In this document: positions 1 to 8,361 of the stretch, one piece after another
Layout: each line of letters starts with the position of its first letter
Position numbering within the stretch: position 1 is the stretch's first letter
DNA from: Hyphomicrobiales bacterium
GTDB lineage: Bacteria > Pseudomonadota > Alphaproteobacteria > Rhizobiales > Rhizobiaceae
Direction of reading: 5' to 3'
Assembly: GCA_900471485.1 (NCBI GenBank)
Contig: UCEU01000026.1
Location: 83,123 to 147,122 of the forward strand
Length of the DNA stretch: 64,000 bases
Notes under the pieces: generated by a model
What the model saw: the letters and a program-made list of their open reading frames with translations, nothing else
Databases searched by the model: none
What the model was told of the DNA's origin: nothing
Program-made: the position numbers and the translations under genes

Positions 1-725
1 TCGAGTTCGGCGATGAGATCGTCCTTCTCGGCCTGGAAGGCGAGGATCTTCAGGTTGGATTTGAACAGGCGGTCGCCAATGTGATTGAAGAAGATCACCG
101 TGGTGGTGAGGATCGCGGCGAGGCTGACCTCCAGTATGTCACGGGAAAGCCCGGCCTTGATGATGAGGCCGGCGACAACAGGCGCGAAGGTGACGAGCAC
201 CGATGGCGTCAGCATGAAGTTCGACATCGCCGTGACGGAGAGCGCGATCAACAGCGTGGCGCCCTTGTAGAGAACGAAGCTGGCGGGCTCGCAGGTGGCG
301 CAGTCCTGCAACGCGAAGACGGCCCAGCAGCAGCCGATCGTCAACTGCCCGAGCAAGAGCACGCGGCGCCATTTGCGGGCGTTGACGGCGGTGAGTTCGC
401 GCTTGCGGGCGCGGCGGGCGAGGAAGACATTGGCGGCATGGGCTGTCAGCGTCAGCAGCGCCCAGAGGAAAATCTGGGTGTTCTCGGTCATGTAGATGCC
501 GAGCGCGGCGATGATGACGACGAAGAGCGGAACGATCGAGGCGCCCTGCAGCACGGCGTTGATATAGAGCAGAAGCACGTCACGATCGAAGGCGCCGCTT
601 GCGGGGTGGCTTGATTGCAGCCGCTCACGCGTCTGGCGAACCGCTTTCGACACCGGCTTGTTGCGGTGGCTGCGCGATTTGTCGACGATGTTCTTGTCTG
701 TCGATGTGCTTACGCCGGTACCCAT
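1..725 (-). CDS. Membrane sensor histidine kinase, PleC/DivJ/PdhS type (partial, N-terminal part)
   Basis: The reading frame opens at an ATG (725-723) and runs open through the left edge, giving about 241 residues of the N-terminal region. There is a basic cytoplasmic tail of about 45 residues, then hydrophobic segments around residues 50-75, 75-92, 115-130 and 145-200. A helix follows that ends in the motif AFQAEKDDLIAELE at the window edge. That helix is what I recall just ahead of the PAS/HisKA core in rhizobial PleC/DivJ/PdhS cell-cycle kinases. The catalytic domains lie outside the window, so kinase function is inferred from this N-terminal pattern only. Such kinases set the phosphorylation of the response regulator DivK and, through it, CtrA. 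The gene is divergent from the thermonuclease-like gene, with about 106 bp between them. PleC is my best guess among the paralogues but is not proven. Confidence 0.6.
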   Translation of the reverse strand, partial: MGTGVSTSTDKNIVDKSRSHRNKPVSKAVRQTRERLQSSHPASGAFDRDVLLLYINAVLQGASIVPLFVVIIAALGIYMTENTQIFLWALLTLTAHAANVFLARRARKRELTAVNARKWRRVLLLGQLTIGCCWAVFALQDCATCEPASFVLYKGATLLIALSVTAMSNFMLTPSVLVTFAPVVAGLIIKAGLSRDILEVSLAAILTTTVIFFNHIGDRLFKSNLKILAFQAEKDDLIAEL

Positions 726-831
726 TGCACACGTTGAATTTTGATCCGCGGATGGCTACACCCTAGACCGCAAATGTTAAGAAGCCGTTTGCCATCTTTG
801 GCAAGGCTTTGTTTTTCAAGGAGGCGAAAGC

Positions 832-1371
832 GTGACGCGCGGTTTGCGGACGATACGCGACGGCGTGACCGCGCTGGCTCTGCTGGTTTTCATCTGGCTG
901 ATCGCCGCCAAGCTCAACGATCATGCCGCGATCGTCCATGCCGGCGCCTTTCGCGCGGCCGATGGCGACAGTCTCGCCATTGGGAGTGAGCGGATGCGGC
1001 TCTTCGGGATCGACGCACCGGAGCTCAGCCAGACCTGCCAGCGCGATGGTGCGACATGGGCTTGCGGGCAGGAGGCGAAGCGGATGCTTCAGGGACTTGT
1101 CGCCGCAGCGGATGCACAATGCCAGGGGACGGAGCGCGATCGCTTCAGCCGCCTGCTGGTGGTCTGCCATGCGGGTGGGCTCGATCTCAACGGAGCGATG
1201 GTGCGCCGGGGCATGGCGGTTTCCTATGGCGGCTACCAATCCGAGGAGAGGCAGGCGAGGGCGGAGAAGGTCGGTCTCTGGGCGGGGACATTCGACATGC
1301 CGCGGGCGGTGCGCGATCATAAGCAGCAGGAGCGGCAGCCGCACGGTCCTTCGGGGCTGTTGTCGTGGTGA
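832..1371 (+). CDS. Thermonuclease (staphylococcal nuclease)-family protein
   Basis: A 179-residue protein with one N-terminal hydrophobic segment (about residues 12-26, GVTALALLVFIWLIAA) acting as signal anchor or signal peptide, so it acts at or outside the inner membrane. An SNase-like fold follows: ADGDSLAIG (about 43-51), RLFGIDAPEL (56-65), then a WACGQEA segment and ERDRFSRLLVVC, which matches the family's conserved arginine and glutamate positions. The family cleaves phosphodiester bonds in a Ca-dependent way, but many bacterial members are untested. The start is an ATG-less GTG following AAGGAGGCGAAAGC, a strong Shine-Dalgarno. The stop overlaps the start of the next gene by 7 bp, so the two are probably translated together. 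Cysteines at C70, C78, C97 and C112 could form disulfides in the periplasm. Confidence 0.8.
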   Translation: MTRGLRTIRDGVTALALLVFIWLIAAKLNDHAAIVHAGAFRAADGDSLAIGSERMRLFGIDAPELSQTCQRDGATWACGQEAKRMLQGLVAAADAQCQGTERDRFSRLLVVCHAGGLDLNGAMVRRGMAVSYGGYQSEERQARAEKVGLWAGTFDMPRAVRDHKQQERQPHGPSGLLSW

Positions 1372-2003
1372 CGGCCGACGAGCAGGTGCTGGAGGCTCTG
1401 CGGGTCGAGATCACCCGATGTCGGATCTGCCGTGACGCGCCGCTCAAGGGGCCGGGGGATCGGCTGCCGCATGAGCCGCGGCCGGTCGTGGTGATATCCT
1501 CGAAGGCGAAAGTGCTGATCGCGGGGCAGGCGCCGGGGCTGCGGGTTCACGAGAGCGGCCTGCCCTTCAATGACGCCTCGGGCGACCGGCTGCGCGAGTG
1601 GCTGCAGGTGGACCGGGAGACGTTCTATGACCGCGACCGCTTCGCCATCGTGCCCATGGGCTTCTGTTTTCCGGGCTATGACACGAGGGGTAGCGACCTG
1701 CCGCCGCGGCGGGAATGCGCGCCGCAGTGGCGCGCGCGGGTGTTGGATGCCATGCCGCAGATCGAGCTGGTGCTTGTCATCGGGCAATATGCGCAAGCCT
1801 GGCACATGGCCGCAGAGCGGCGGGAAAACATGACCGAGACCGTCAAGGCGTGGCGCTCGACGCTGTTTGCCAACCGCTCACCGGCGGTGCTGCCGCTGCC
1901 GCATCCGAGCTGGCGCAACAGCGCGTGGATCAAGCGCAATCCCTGGTTCGTGGAAGAGTTGTTGCCGGTGCTTCGCGAGCGCTTGACGTTTCTTCTCCGT
2001 TGA
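1365..2003 (+). CDS. Uracil-DNA glycosylase family protein
   Basis: A 212-residue protein starting at a GTG that overlaps the upstream nuclease gene. The UDG-superfamily signature is visible: IAGQAPG (about residues 50-56) in place of the usual GxxPG water-activating loop, and PLPHPSWRN near residue 180, the second catalytic loop. The N-terminal CRICRDAPL pair of cysteines resembles the start of Fe-S UDG families, but the full four-cysteine set is not obvious, so it is not a clear family 4 or 5 enzyme. The family removes uracil from DNA and starts base-excision repair. Coupling with a nuclease by overlapping frames is suggestive but does not prove joint function. Confidence 0.8.
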   Translation: MVTADEQVLEALRVEITRCRICRDAPLKGPGDRLPHEPRPVVVISSKAKVLIAGQAPGLRVHESGLPFNDASGDRLREWLQVDRETFYDRDRFAIVPMGFCFPGYDTRGSDLPPRRECAPQWRARVLDAMPQIELVLVIGQYAQAWHMAAERRENMTETVKAWRSTLFANRSPAVLPLPHPSWRNSAWIKRNPWFVEELLPVLRERLTFLLR

Positions 2004-2070
2004 AACAAAATTCTGTCAACGGCCCGGAATCAGGCGATACCGGAAAAATAAATTCACGAAGGGCATTTTG

Positions 2071-2559
2071 ATGGACCGTCTCGACCGCAAGATCCTGCGC
2101 CTCCTGCAGGAAGATTCGACATTGGCTGTTGCCGATCTCGCCAAGAAGGTCGGGCTTTCCACCACGCCCTGCTGGCGCCGCATCCAGAAGATGGAAGAGG
2201 ACGGCGTCATCAAGCGCCGCGTCGCCATCCTCGATCCGGAGAAGGTCAACACCAAGGTCACGGTCTTCGTGTCGATCCGCACCGCGACGCATTCGATCGA
2301 ATGGCTGCGCCGCTTCTCCGAGGTGGTCGCGGAATTCCCCGAGGTGGTCGAGTTCTACCGCATGAGCGGCGACGTCGATTACCTGCTGCGCGTGGTGGTG
2401 CCCGATATCGCGGCCTATGACGCCTTCTACAAGCGGATGATCGCCAAGATCGAAATCCGCGACGTCTCCTCGGCCTTCGCGATGGAGCAGATCAAGTATT
2501 CGACGCAGCTGCCGCTCGATTACATGATCCTCGACAGCTCGAAGTCGAACGAAGACTAA
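2071..2559 (+). CDS. Lrp/AsnC family transcriptional regulator
   Basis: A 162-residue protein with the classic order: an N-terminal AsnC-type winged helix (MDRLDRKILRLLQEDST, about residues 1-60, with recognition helix STTPCWRRIQKMEEDGVI), a linker, and a C-terminal RAM ligand-binding domain (about 70-150, with the conserved segment GDVDYLLRV). Lrp-family proteins form dimers to octamers, bind amino acids or similar metabolites, and regulate catabolic or transport genes. I place the start at the ATG at 2071, which follows GAAGGG at good spacing, and not at the in-frame TTG just before it. The gene stands alone: the next gene is convergent 5 bp after its stop. Its target cannot be told from the sequence. 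Confidence 0.93.
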   Translation: MDRLDRKILRLLQEDSTLAVADLAKKVGLSTTPCWRRIQKMEEDGVIKRRVAILDPEKVNTKVTVFVSIRTATHSIEWLRRFSEVVAEFPEVVEFYRMSGDVDYLLRVVVPDIAAYDAFYKRMIAKIEIRDVSSAFAMEQIKYSTQLPLDYMILDSSKSNED

Positions 2560-2564
2560 GTTTC

Positions 2565-3251
2565 CTACGGCTTCAGGCGGGCGAGAACCTTCTCGTCCGT
2601 CAGTTCGCGGACGGCATCCTTGCCGATCCAGCGGGCGGTCTTGTCTTCAGCTGCGCCAAGCTTGCGTGCCAGCGACAGCGCCGGGACGCGGCAGCGGCGG
2701 TTGCGCTTTCCAATATTTCGCAGAGCCCAGTTGACCGCCTTGCGCACGAAGTTGCGCGGGTCGGTGGCGTGTTTCTCGATGAGCTGCAGCCAGGCAAGGA
2801 GCGTAGAGTCCGGCTCTTCCTTCATGTGCACGGCAGCGCCCGCGATCATGGCGAAGGCGGTGCGCCTGACATATTCGCGCTCGTCGGCGGCAAAGATATC
2901 GATGAGCGACAGGAGACGCGCCTCGACGAAGAGATCGGCTGCGGTGTCGACCACTTCCCAGGAATTGAAGTCCTCGGCCCAGCAGCGGGCCTCCGCTTCG
3001 GTCAGTTTCCTGGGCTCAGCTGTATAGATCGCCAGCATCCGCGCTTCGCGTATGTCGCTCTGCCAAAGTTGCAGCGCACGGTGGTGGTCGTTCCCGGCAA
3101 TGCGGGCGAGGGCGCGCAGGTCGGGCGTAGAGATTCCGAGCGCCGTTTGCGTGACGATGCCGAAGCGGGCCATGCCCGCGATGGCCGCCTCCGACCGCAG
3201 CGAGCGCAGATGTTCGATCAGTGCCGCTGCGGTGGAAGCCGGTCCGATCAT
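2565..3251 (-). CDS. DNA alkylation repair protein (AlkD-like HEAT repeats)
   Basis: A 228-residue all-helical protein matching the AlkD/DNA_alkylation family. The motif NSWEVVDTAADLF, the helix RRTAFAMIAG and the RNFVRKAVNWALRNIGKRN stretch are typical HEAT-repeat segments that cradle DNA. AlkD excises cationic N3- and N7-alkylated purines without base flipping. This gene lies downstream of the dehydrogenase gene at 3248-4117 and overlaps it by 4 bp, so the two are probably one transcript. I see no functional reason for the pairing. The tail runs almost into the convergent Lrp gene, leaving 5 bp. Confidence 0.85.
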   Translation of the reverse strand: MIGPASTAAALIEHLRSLRSEAAIAGMARFGIVTQTALGISTPDLRALARIAGNDHHRALQLWQSDIREARMLAIYTAEPRKLTEAEARCWAEDFNSWEVVDTAADLFVEARLLSLIDIFAADEREYVRRTAFAMIAGAAVHMKEEPDSTLLAWLQLIEKHATDPRNFVRKAVNWALRNIGKRNRRCRVPALSLARKLGAAEDKTARWIGKDAVRELTDEKVLARLKP

Positions 3252-4117
3252 TTTTCTAGCCGGGCGAGGAGGGACGAGGTATCCCAGCGGTTTCCGCCCA
3301 TGGCCTGGACATCGCCGTAGAACTGGTCGACGAGGGCGGTCAACGGCAGCTTAGCGCCGTTGCTGCGGGCTTCTGCCAGAACGATGCCGAGATCCTTGCG
3401 CATCCAGTCGATGGCGAAGCCGAAATCATACTTGCCTTCATTCATGGTCTTGTGGCGGTTTTCCATCTGCCAGGAGCCGGCGGCGCCCTTGGAAATGACA
3501 TCGACCACCTTCTCGATATCGAGGCCGGCGCGCTTGCCGAAATGGATGCCTTCCGCCAATCCCTGGACGACACCGGCGATGCAGATCTGGTTGATCATCT
3601 TGGTGAGCTGGCCGGAGCCAGCAGGGCCCATCAGACCGACCATGCGGGCAAAGGCATCGATGACGGGCTTGGCCTTGTCGTAGTCAGCCTGCTCGCCGCC
3701 GCACATCACAGTCAGCACGCCGTTCTCGGCGCCGGCCTGGCCGCCGGATACCGGCGCGTCGATGAAGGCGCAGCCCTTGGCCTTGGCGGCTACATCAAGT
3801 TCGCGGGCGACTTCGGCGCTGGCGGTCGTGTTGTCGATCAGGATCGCACCCGGCTTCATCGTCTGCAGAACGCCATCCTCGCCCGATGTCACCGAACGGA
3901 GATCGTCGTCGTTGCCGACGCAGGTGAAGACGAAGTCCGCATCCTTGGCGGCTTCGGCCGGCGTCGGAGCGGACTTGCCGCCGAACTTCTCGGCCCAGGC
4001 GGCGGATTTCGCGGCGGTGCGATTATAGACCGTCACGTCGTGGCCGCCCTTCACCTTGAGATGGCCTGCCATGGGGAAACCCATGACACCGAGACCGATG
4101 AATGCGACTTTTGCCAT
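3248..4117 (-). CDS. NAD(P)-dependent oxidoreductase, 3-hydroxyisobutyrate dehydrogenase family
   Basis: A 289-residue beta-hydroxyacid dehydrogenase. The Rossmann motif sits at the N-terminus (FIGLGVMGFPMAGHL, about residues 6-20) and matches the 3-HIBADH signature. The substrate-binding loop DAPVSGGQAGAENG (about 120-133) and the helix with catalytic lysine GQLTKMINQ (K about 172) are intact. Family members oxidise 3-hydroxyisobutyrate, tartronate semialdehyde, or gamma-hydroxybutyrate-type substrates, and sequence alone does not settle which. It is the first gene of a two-gene unit with the AlkD-like gene. The 323 bp upstream are shared with the divergent ssu operon. Confidence 0.88.
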   Translation of the reverse strand: MAKVAFIGLGVMGFPMAGHLKVKGGHDVTVYNRTAAKSAAWAEKFGGKSAPTPAEAAKDADFVFTCVGNDDDLRSVTSGEDGVLQTMKPGAILIDNTTASAEVARELDVAAKAKGCAFIDAPVSGGQAGAENGVLTVMCGGEQADYDKAKPVIDAFARMVGLMGPAGSGQLTKMINQICIAGVVQGLAEGIHFGKRAGLDIEKVVDVISKGAAGSWQMENRHKTMNEGKYDFGFAIDWMRKDLGIVLAEARSNGAKLPLTALVDQFYGDVQAMGGNRWDTSSLLARLEK

Positions 4118-4440
4118 ATGCCTGTTCCTTTTCGTGAATGCCGGAGACGAGGCTTAGCGCAAAGCGGGACGGGCGAAAAGGCGGAGTTTGTCGTTCAGTG
4201 ACCACTGTCGGTATGGGCGCACCACGGGTTGGGCGGGCTTTCCGACGCGTGTGCTTGAGCACCAAGGTGGAAGAAAATTCCGCTGAACAGCCGAAATCAG
4301 GTCAGGAAGATTTCCGTCGTGCCGGAATTCGGCAAATATAATTGTCGATCAAGTTTATGGATTTCATCAGTATGAGGCCATCGCAAACGAAGCGGGGCGG
4401 CCTCAGGGTTTGACCTCGGCTATCATAAAGGGGATTTGCC
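4118..4440. promoter_or_regulatory. Divergent intergenic region before ssuA
   Basis: This 323-bp gap separates the dehydrogenase gene (leftward) from ssuA (rightward) and contains no convincing gene. A good Shine-Dalgarno, AAAGGGG, lies about 7 bp before the ssuA ATG. There is a small dyad GGAA-GAT-TTCC near 4306-4316 and an imperfect palindrome around 4321-4333. No CysB/Cbl-type regulator is encoded next to the operon. I cannot assign promoter boxes with confidence. Confidence 0.4.
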
Positions 4441-5406
4441 ATGATTTCTCGTCGTCAGACGCTTGGGCTCTTTGGCGCGGCCGCCGCAACGGCGCTGCTG
4501 CCTGCCGTAAGGCCGGCCCGAGCCGCCGCCACCGAATTCCGCATCGGCTGGCAGAAGAACGGCGTGCTCGCGCTCGCCAAGCGCCGCGGCGCGCTGGAGA
4601 AGTGCCTTGCCGACAAGGGGATCACCGTCAGCTGGTCGGAGTTCACGTCGGGGCCTCCGCTTCTGGAAGCGCTGGGCGCTGGCGCGCTCGACTTCGGCGC
4701 CACCGGCGACGTTCCGCCGCTCTTCGCGCAGGCAGCCGGCGGGCAGCTCTACTATGTCGGCACCTACAAGGGGAGCGCTGCCGGTTCGGCCATCCTCGTG
4801 CGCAAGGATTCCGACATCAAGACGATCGAGGACCTGAAGGGCAAGAAGGTCGCCTTCAAGCGCGGATCCAGCGCCCACAATGTTACCGTGAAGGTGCTGC
4901 GCAAGGGCGGTCTCAAGATCGACGACGTCGAGGCGTTGGATCTGGCGCCGCCGGATGCCGCCGCGGCCTTCAAGAACGGCAGCATCGACGCATGGTCGAT
5001 CTGGGATCCCTATCTCGCCATCGCCGAGGCCGACCCGGATACGCGCATCCTCACGACCGCCGAGGGGATCGTCGAATCCTACAGCTACTTCCTCGCCAAC
5101 TCCGAGTTCACCGATGCCAACGGGCCTGTCATCGTCGATGTGATCGACGAACTCGCCAAGGTCGGCCGTTCGGCGCAGGACAAGCTCGACGAGACGGTCA
5201 AGGAACTCTCCGAGATCACCGGCGTGCCAGCCGATGTGACGCGCGTGACCCTGACGCGGGCGGGCGCCGATCTCGGTGGCGTATCGACGATCACGGATGC
5301 GGCGGCCACCTATCAGCAGGCGCTGGCCGACGAGTTCTACGACCTCGGCATCGTGCCGAAGAAGCTTTCGACCGGTGACATCATCTGGCGGCCCAAGGCC
5401 AGCTAA
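4441..5406 (+). CDS. ssuA: Aliphatic sulfonate ABC transporter substrate-binding protein SsuA
   Basis: A 321-residue periplasmic protein with an N-terminal export signal beginning MISRRQTLGLFGAAAATALL and ending around ARAA (about residue 29). The twin arginine in SRRQTLGLFG could direct Tat export. The mature part follows the SsuA/NitT-TauT fold: FRIGWQKNGVLALAKRRG, GPPLLEALGAGALDFGATGDVPP (ligand-binding turn), and AWSIWDPYLA. It binds alkanesulfonates and delivers them to the SsuC/SsuB permease. It is the first gene of ssuADCB, all on the same strand with gaps of 9 to about 80 bp, which fixes its role well. Confidence 0.93.
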   Translation: MISRRQTLGLFGAAAATALLPAVRPARAAATEFRIGWQKNGVLALAKRRGALEKCLADKGITVSWSEFTSGPPLLEALGAGALDFGATGDVPPLFAQAAGGQLYYVGTYKGSAAGSAILVRKDSDIKTIEDLKGKKVAFKRGSSAHNVTVKVLRKGGLKIDDVEALDLAPPDAAAAFKNGSIDAWSIWDPYLAIAEADPDTRILTTAEGIVESYSYFLANSEFTDANGPVIVDVIDELAKVGRSAQDKLDETVKELSEITGVPADVTRVTLTRAGADLGGVSTITDAAATYQQALADEFYDLGIVPKKLSTGDIIWRPKAS

Positions 5407-5435
5407 CCCCATTTCGCGATAAAGGACTGTTTTCC

Positions 5436-6605
5436 ATGACCGCCCAACCCATCAATTTCCTCTGGTTCATCCCGACATCGGGCGATGGTGCCTATCTCGG
5501 CTCGAACGAGCTCAACCGCGCACCCGAGTTCGGGTATCTCACGCAGATCGCGCAGGCGGTCGACCGGCTCGGCTATTCCGGCGTTCTCTTGCCGACGGGC
5601 GTTGCCTGCGAGGAATCCTTCGTGACGGCGGCCGCACTGGCCGCCAAGACCGAGAAGCTGCAGTTCCTGGTCGCGATCCGTCCCGGCACCGCGTCGCCTG
5701 CCTATTATGCGCGCCTGACGACGACGCTCGACCGCATCTCCAACGGCCGGCTTCTGCTCAACATCGTCGTTGGCGGCAGCCCGGCGGAGCTGGCCGGCGA
5801 CGGCATCCACCTGGCGCATGACGAGCGCTACGCGCATGCCGACGAATTCTTCACCGTCTTCGAGGAGCTGCTTGAAAAGGGCGTCGCCAGCTATGACGGC
5901 AAGTATATCAAGGCGACCAATGCTCGCCTCGGCTTCCCCTCCGTGCAGAACCCGCGCCCGCCTCTCTATTTCGGTGGCTCGTCGGATGCCGGCATCGACT
6001 TCTCCGTCGGCCGCGTCGACAAGTACCTGACCTGGGGCGAGCCGCCGGCGCAGGTGGCCGAGAAGGTCGAGAAGGTGCGCGCGGCGGCCGCCAAGACCGG
6101 CCGTGACGTCAGCTTCGGCATTCGCCTGCATTTCATCGTGCGCGAGACGGACGAGGAGGCGTGGGCGGCTGCCGATCGCCTGATCTCGCAGCTTGACGAC
6201 GATACGATCCGCGAGGCGCAGGAGCGCTTCGTGAAGGAATCGGATTCCGTCGGCCAGCAGCGCATGGCCGCCCTTCATGGCGGTCGCCGCGACAAGCTCG
6301 AGGTTTCCCCGAACCTGTGGGCAGGCGTCGGCCTAGTGCGCGCGGGTGCCGGGACCGCGCTCGTCGGCTCGCCGAAGACGGTGGCGGCGCGGCTGCGCGA
6401 GTACCAGGAGATCGGCATCGATACGGTGATCGGCTCGGGCTATCCGCATCTCGAAGAAGCCTATCGCGTCGCCGAGCTGCTGTTCCCGGAACTCGGCATC
6501 ACGCGCGAGGAGCAGCGTCACGGGTTCGACAGCGAATTCGGAAAGCGTCAGGTCTTCGGCGGCGGCAGCCACGGCGGCAATCTGAAGGTCGTCTCGGGCT
6601 CCTGA
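5436..6605 (+). CDS. ssuD: FMNH2-dependent alkanesulfonate monooxygenase SsuD
   Basis: A 389-residue bacterial-luciferase-like TIM-barrel protein, close to the usual length of about 380. The N-terminal INFLWFIPTSGDGAYLG, the active-site region VAIRPGTASPAYYARLTTTLDRISNGRLLLNIVVGG and the C-terminal SGYPHLEEAYR are typical of SsuD. The enzyme uses reduced FMN and oxygen to split C1-C14 sulfonates into an aldehyde and sulfite, which feeds sulfur assimilation. No ssuE flavin reductase is present in the operon, so reduced flavin must come from a reductase encoded elsewhere. The gene sits 29 bp behind ssuA. Confidence 0.95.
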   Translation: MTAQPINFLWFIPTSGDGAYLGSNELNRAPEFGYLTQIAQAVDRLGYSGVLLPTGVACEESFVTAAALAAKTEKLQFLVAIRPGTASPAYYARLTTTLDRISNGRLLLNIVVGGSPAELAGDGIHLAHDERYAHADEFFTVFEELLEKGVASYDGKYIKATNARLGFPSVQNPRPPLYFGGSSDAGIDFSVGRVDKYLTWGEPPAQVAEKVEKVRAAAAKTGRDVSFGIRLHFIVRETDEEAWAAADRLISQLDDDTIREAQERFVKESDSVGQQRMAALHGGRRDKLEVSPNLWAGVGLVRAGAGTALVGSPKTVAARLREYQEIGIDTVIGSGYPHLEEAYRVAELLFPELGITREEQRHGFDSEFGKRQVFGGGSHGGNLKVVSGS

Positions 6606-6687
6606 GCGACGCCATCGCGCCGCCCGTCAATAGCGGGCGGCCATCGCGACCATGACCATCAAGACCCGCACCAGCAGGGGAGATCTC

Positions 6688-7524
6688 ATGTCCACATTCG
6701 ATACGCCGATCGGCCGCGCGCTCAGTGAACGCACGGCCGGCAGAACGCCGATAAGGCTCGCATGGCCGGGGCGCGACAAGCTTCTGCCGTATGCGGTGCC
6801 CGTGCTGATCGTCGCGCTCTGGCAGCTCGCATCCTCCGCCGGCTGGATCTCGACGCGCGTCATGCCGTCGCCCGTCGATGTCGCCTTGGCCTTCTGGTCG
6901 ACGACGTCGAGTGGCCAGCTGCCTCATGACATTATCGTCAGCTCCGGGCGCGCCTTTGCGGGATTGCTCGTCGGCGGCTCGATCGGTTTCCTTCTCGGGA
7001 TCGCCAACGGCGTCTCCAGAATCTCGGAGCAGCTGACGGATACGACGCTGCAGATGCTGCGGACGATCCCGCATCTGGCGATGATCCCGCTGGTGATCCT
7101 GTGGTTCGGGATCGGCGAGGAATCGAAGCTCTTCCTGACGTCGCTCGGCGTCCTGTTCCCGGTCTATCTCAACACCTATCACGGTGTGCGCAACGTCGAC
7201 CGCGACCTGATCGAGATGGGCCGGGTCTACGGGATGGGCAACTGGACGCTGTTTCGCAAGGTGATCTTTCCCGGCGCGCTGCCCTCGATCTTCGTCGGCC
7301 TGCGCTATGCGCTCGGGATCATGTGGCTGACGCTGATCGTGTCGGAATCCATCGCGGCATCGTCGGGCATCGGCCACATGGCGAACAATGCCCGCGAGTT
7401 CATGATGACTGACGTCGTCGTGCTGGCGCTGGTGATCTACGCCGTGCTCGGCAAGCTCGCCGATGTGGTGGCGCGCGCGCTGGAACGACGGGCGCTACGC
7501 TGGAACCCGGTTTACCAGAAATAG
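6688..7524 (+). CDS. ssuC: Aliphatic sulfonate ABC transporter permease SsuC
   Basis: A 278-residue inner-membrane protein with about six transmembrane helices and the binding-protein-dependent permease (EAA) loop, here ...RDLIEMGRVYGMGNWTLFRKVIFPGALP, which docks on the ATPase SsuB. I choose the ATG at 6688, because AGGGGAG ends 5 bp before it. An upstream in-frame ATG at 6652 lacks such a site and would add 12 residues. The gene lies between ssuD and ssuB, with only 9 bp to the latter. Confidence 0.93.
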   Translation: MSTFDTPIGRALSERTAGRTPIRLAWPGRDKLLPYAVPVLIVALWQLASSAGWISTRVMPSPVDVALAFWSTTSSGQLPHDIIVSSGRAFAGLLVGGSIGFLLGIANGVSRISEQLTDTTLQMLRTIPHLAMIPLVILWFGIGEESKLFLTSLGVLFPVYLNTYHGVRNVDRDLIEMGRVYGMGNWTLFRKVIFPGALPSIFVGLRYALGIMWLTLIVSESIAASSGIGHMANNAREFMMTDVVVLALVIYAVLGKLADVVARALERRALRWNPVYQK

Positions 7525-7533
7525 GAGAGAGCC

Positions 7534-8358
7534 ATGACCCTCGTTGCGCATGAGCGCTTTCAGGCAGCGCCGAGCGAGCCGGAATACGAGCTCGATCGCG
7601 AGCGGCAAACCGTTGCGGCGGGTGCTGCGGCCATCACCCTCAAGGGACTGGAGAAGAGCTTCGGCAGCAATCGCGTGCTGCGCGGCATCAGCCTGCACAT
7701 CCCGGCCGGCCAGTTCGTGGCCGTGATCGGCAAGAGCGGCTGCGGCAAGAGCACGCTGCTCAGGATACTGATGGGGCTGGATGAGCCCAGCGCCGGTGAG
7801 CTGCATTTCGAGGACGAGGCCGGCGCCGACACACACGCCAACGCCCGCATCGTCTTCCAGGAGCCGAGGCTGCTGCCCTGGCTGAGCGTTGCCGACAACG
7901 TCGCCGTCGGCCTTGGCGACCGGATCGATCGGCAGGCCGCCCGCGCGGCCGCCGAGGCGGTTCTGAACGAGGTGCAGCTGGCGGAGAAGGCCAGCGAATG
8001 GCCCTCGCGGCTGTCCGGTGGCCAGCGGCAACGCGTGGCGCTTGCCCGTGCGCTGGTAAGCCGGCCCGGTGTGCTGGCGCTGGACGAGCCGCTCGGCGCG
8101 CTCGATGCGCTGACGCGGATCAGCATGCAGGAGCTGATCAGCCGGGTGTGGCGGGAACTGGGTTTCACCACCGTGCTCGTCACGCACGACGTCAGCGAGG
8201 CGGTGCATCTCGCCGACCGGGTGATCGTACTCGACGAAGGCCGCGTCGCGCTCGACCTCGCCATCCCCGACCCGCACCCGCGGCGGCATGGGAACGCGAA
8301 GCTGGCCGAGCTCGAGGGGCGGCTGCTGGCGGCTATCTTGGGGAGTGATGTTCCGTAG
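7534..8358 (+). CDS. ssuB: Aliphatic sulfonate ABC transporter ATP-binding protein SsuB
   Basis: A 274-residue ABC ATPase. Walker A is GKSGCGKST (about residues 66-74), the Q-loop is IVFQEPRLLPW, the signature is LSGGQRQRVALARAL, Walker B is LALDEPLGALD, and the H-loop is VTHDVSEA. The order and spacing match SsuB/TauB. A roughly 35-residue N-terminal extension before the ABC core is a little longer than in E. coli. It powers sulfonate import with SsuA and SsuC. The operon ends here, and the next gene is convergent 3 bp after the stop with no visible terminator between them. Confidence 0.94.
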   Translation: MTLVAHERFQAAPSEPEYELDRERQTVAAGAAAITLKGLEKSFGSNRVLRGISLHIPAGQFVAVIGKSGCGKSTLLRILMGLDEPSAGELHFEDEAGADTHANARIVFQEPRLLPWLSVADNVAVGLGDRIDRQAARAAAEAVLNEVQLAEKASEWPSRLSGGQRQRVALARALVSRPGVLALDEPLGALDALTRISMQELISRVWRELGFTTVLVTHDVSEAVHLADRVIVLDEGRVALDLAIPDPHPRRHGNAKLAELEGRLLAAILGSDVP

Positions 8359-8361
8359 TCG

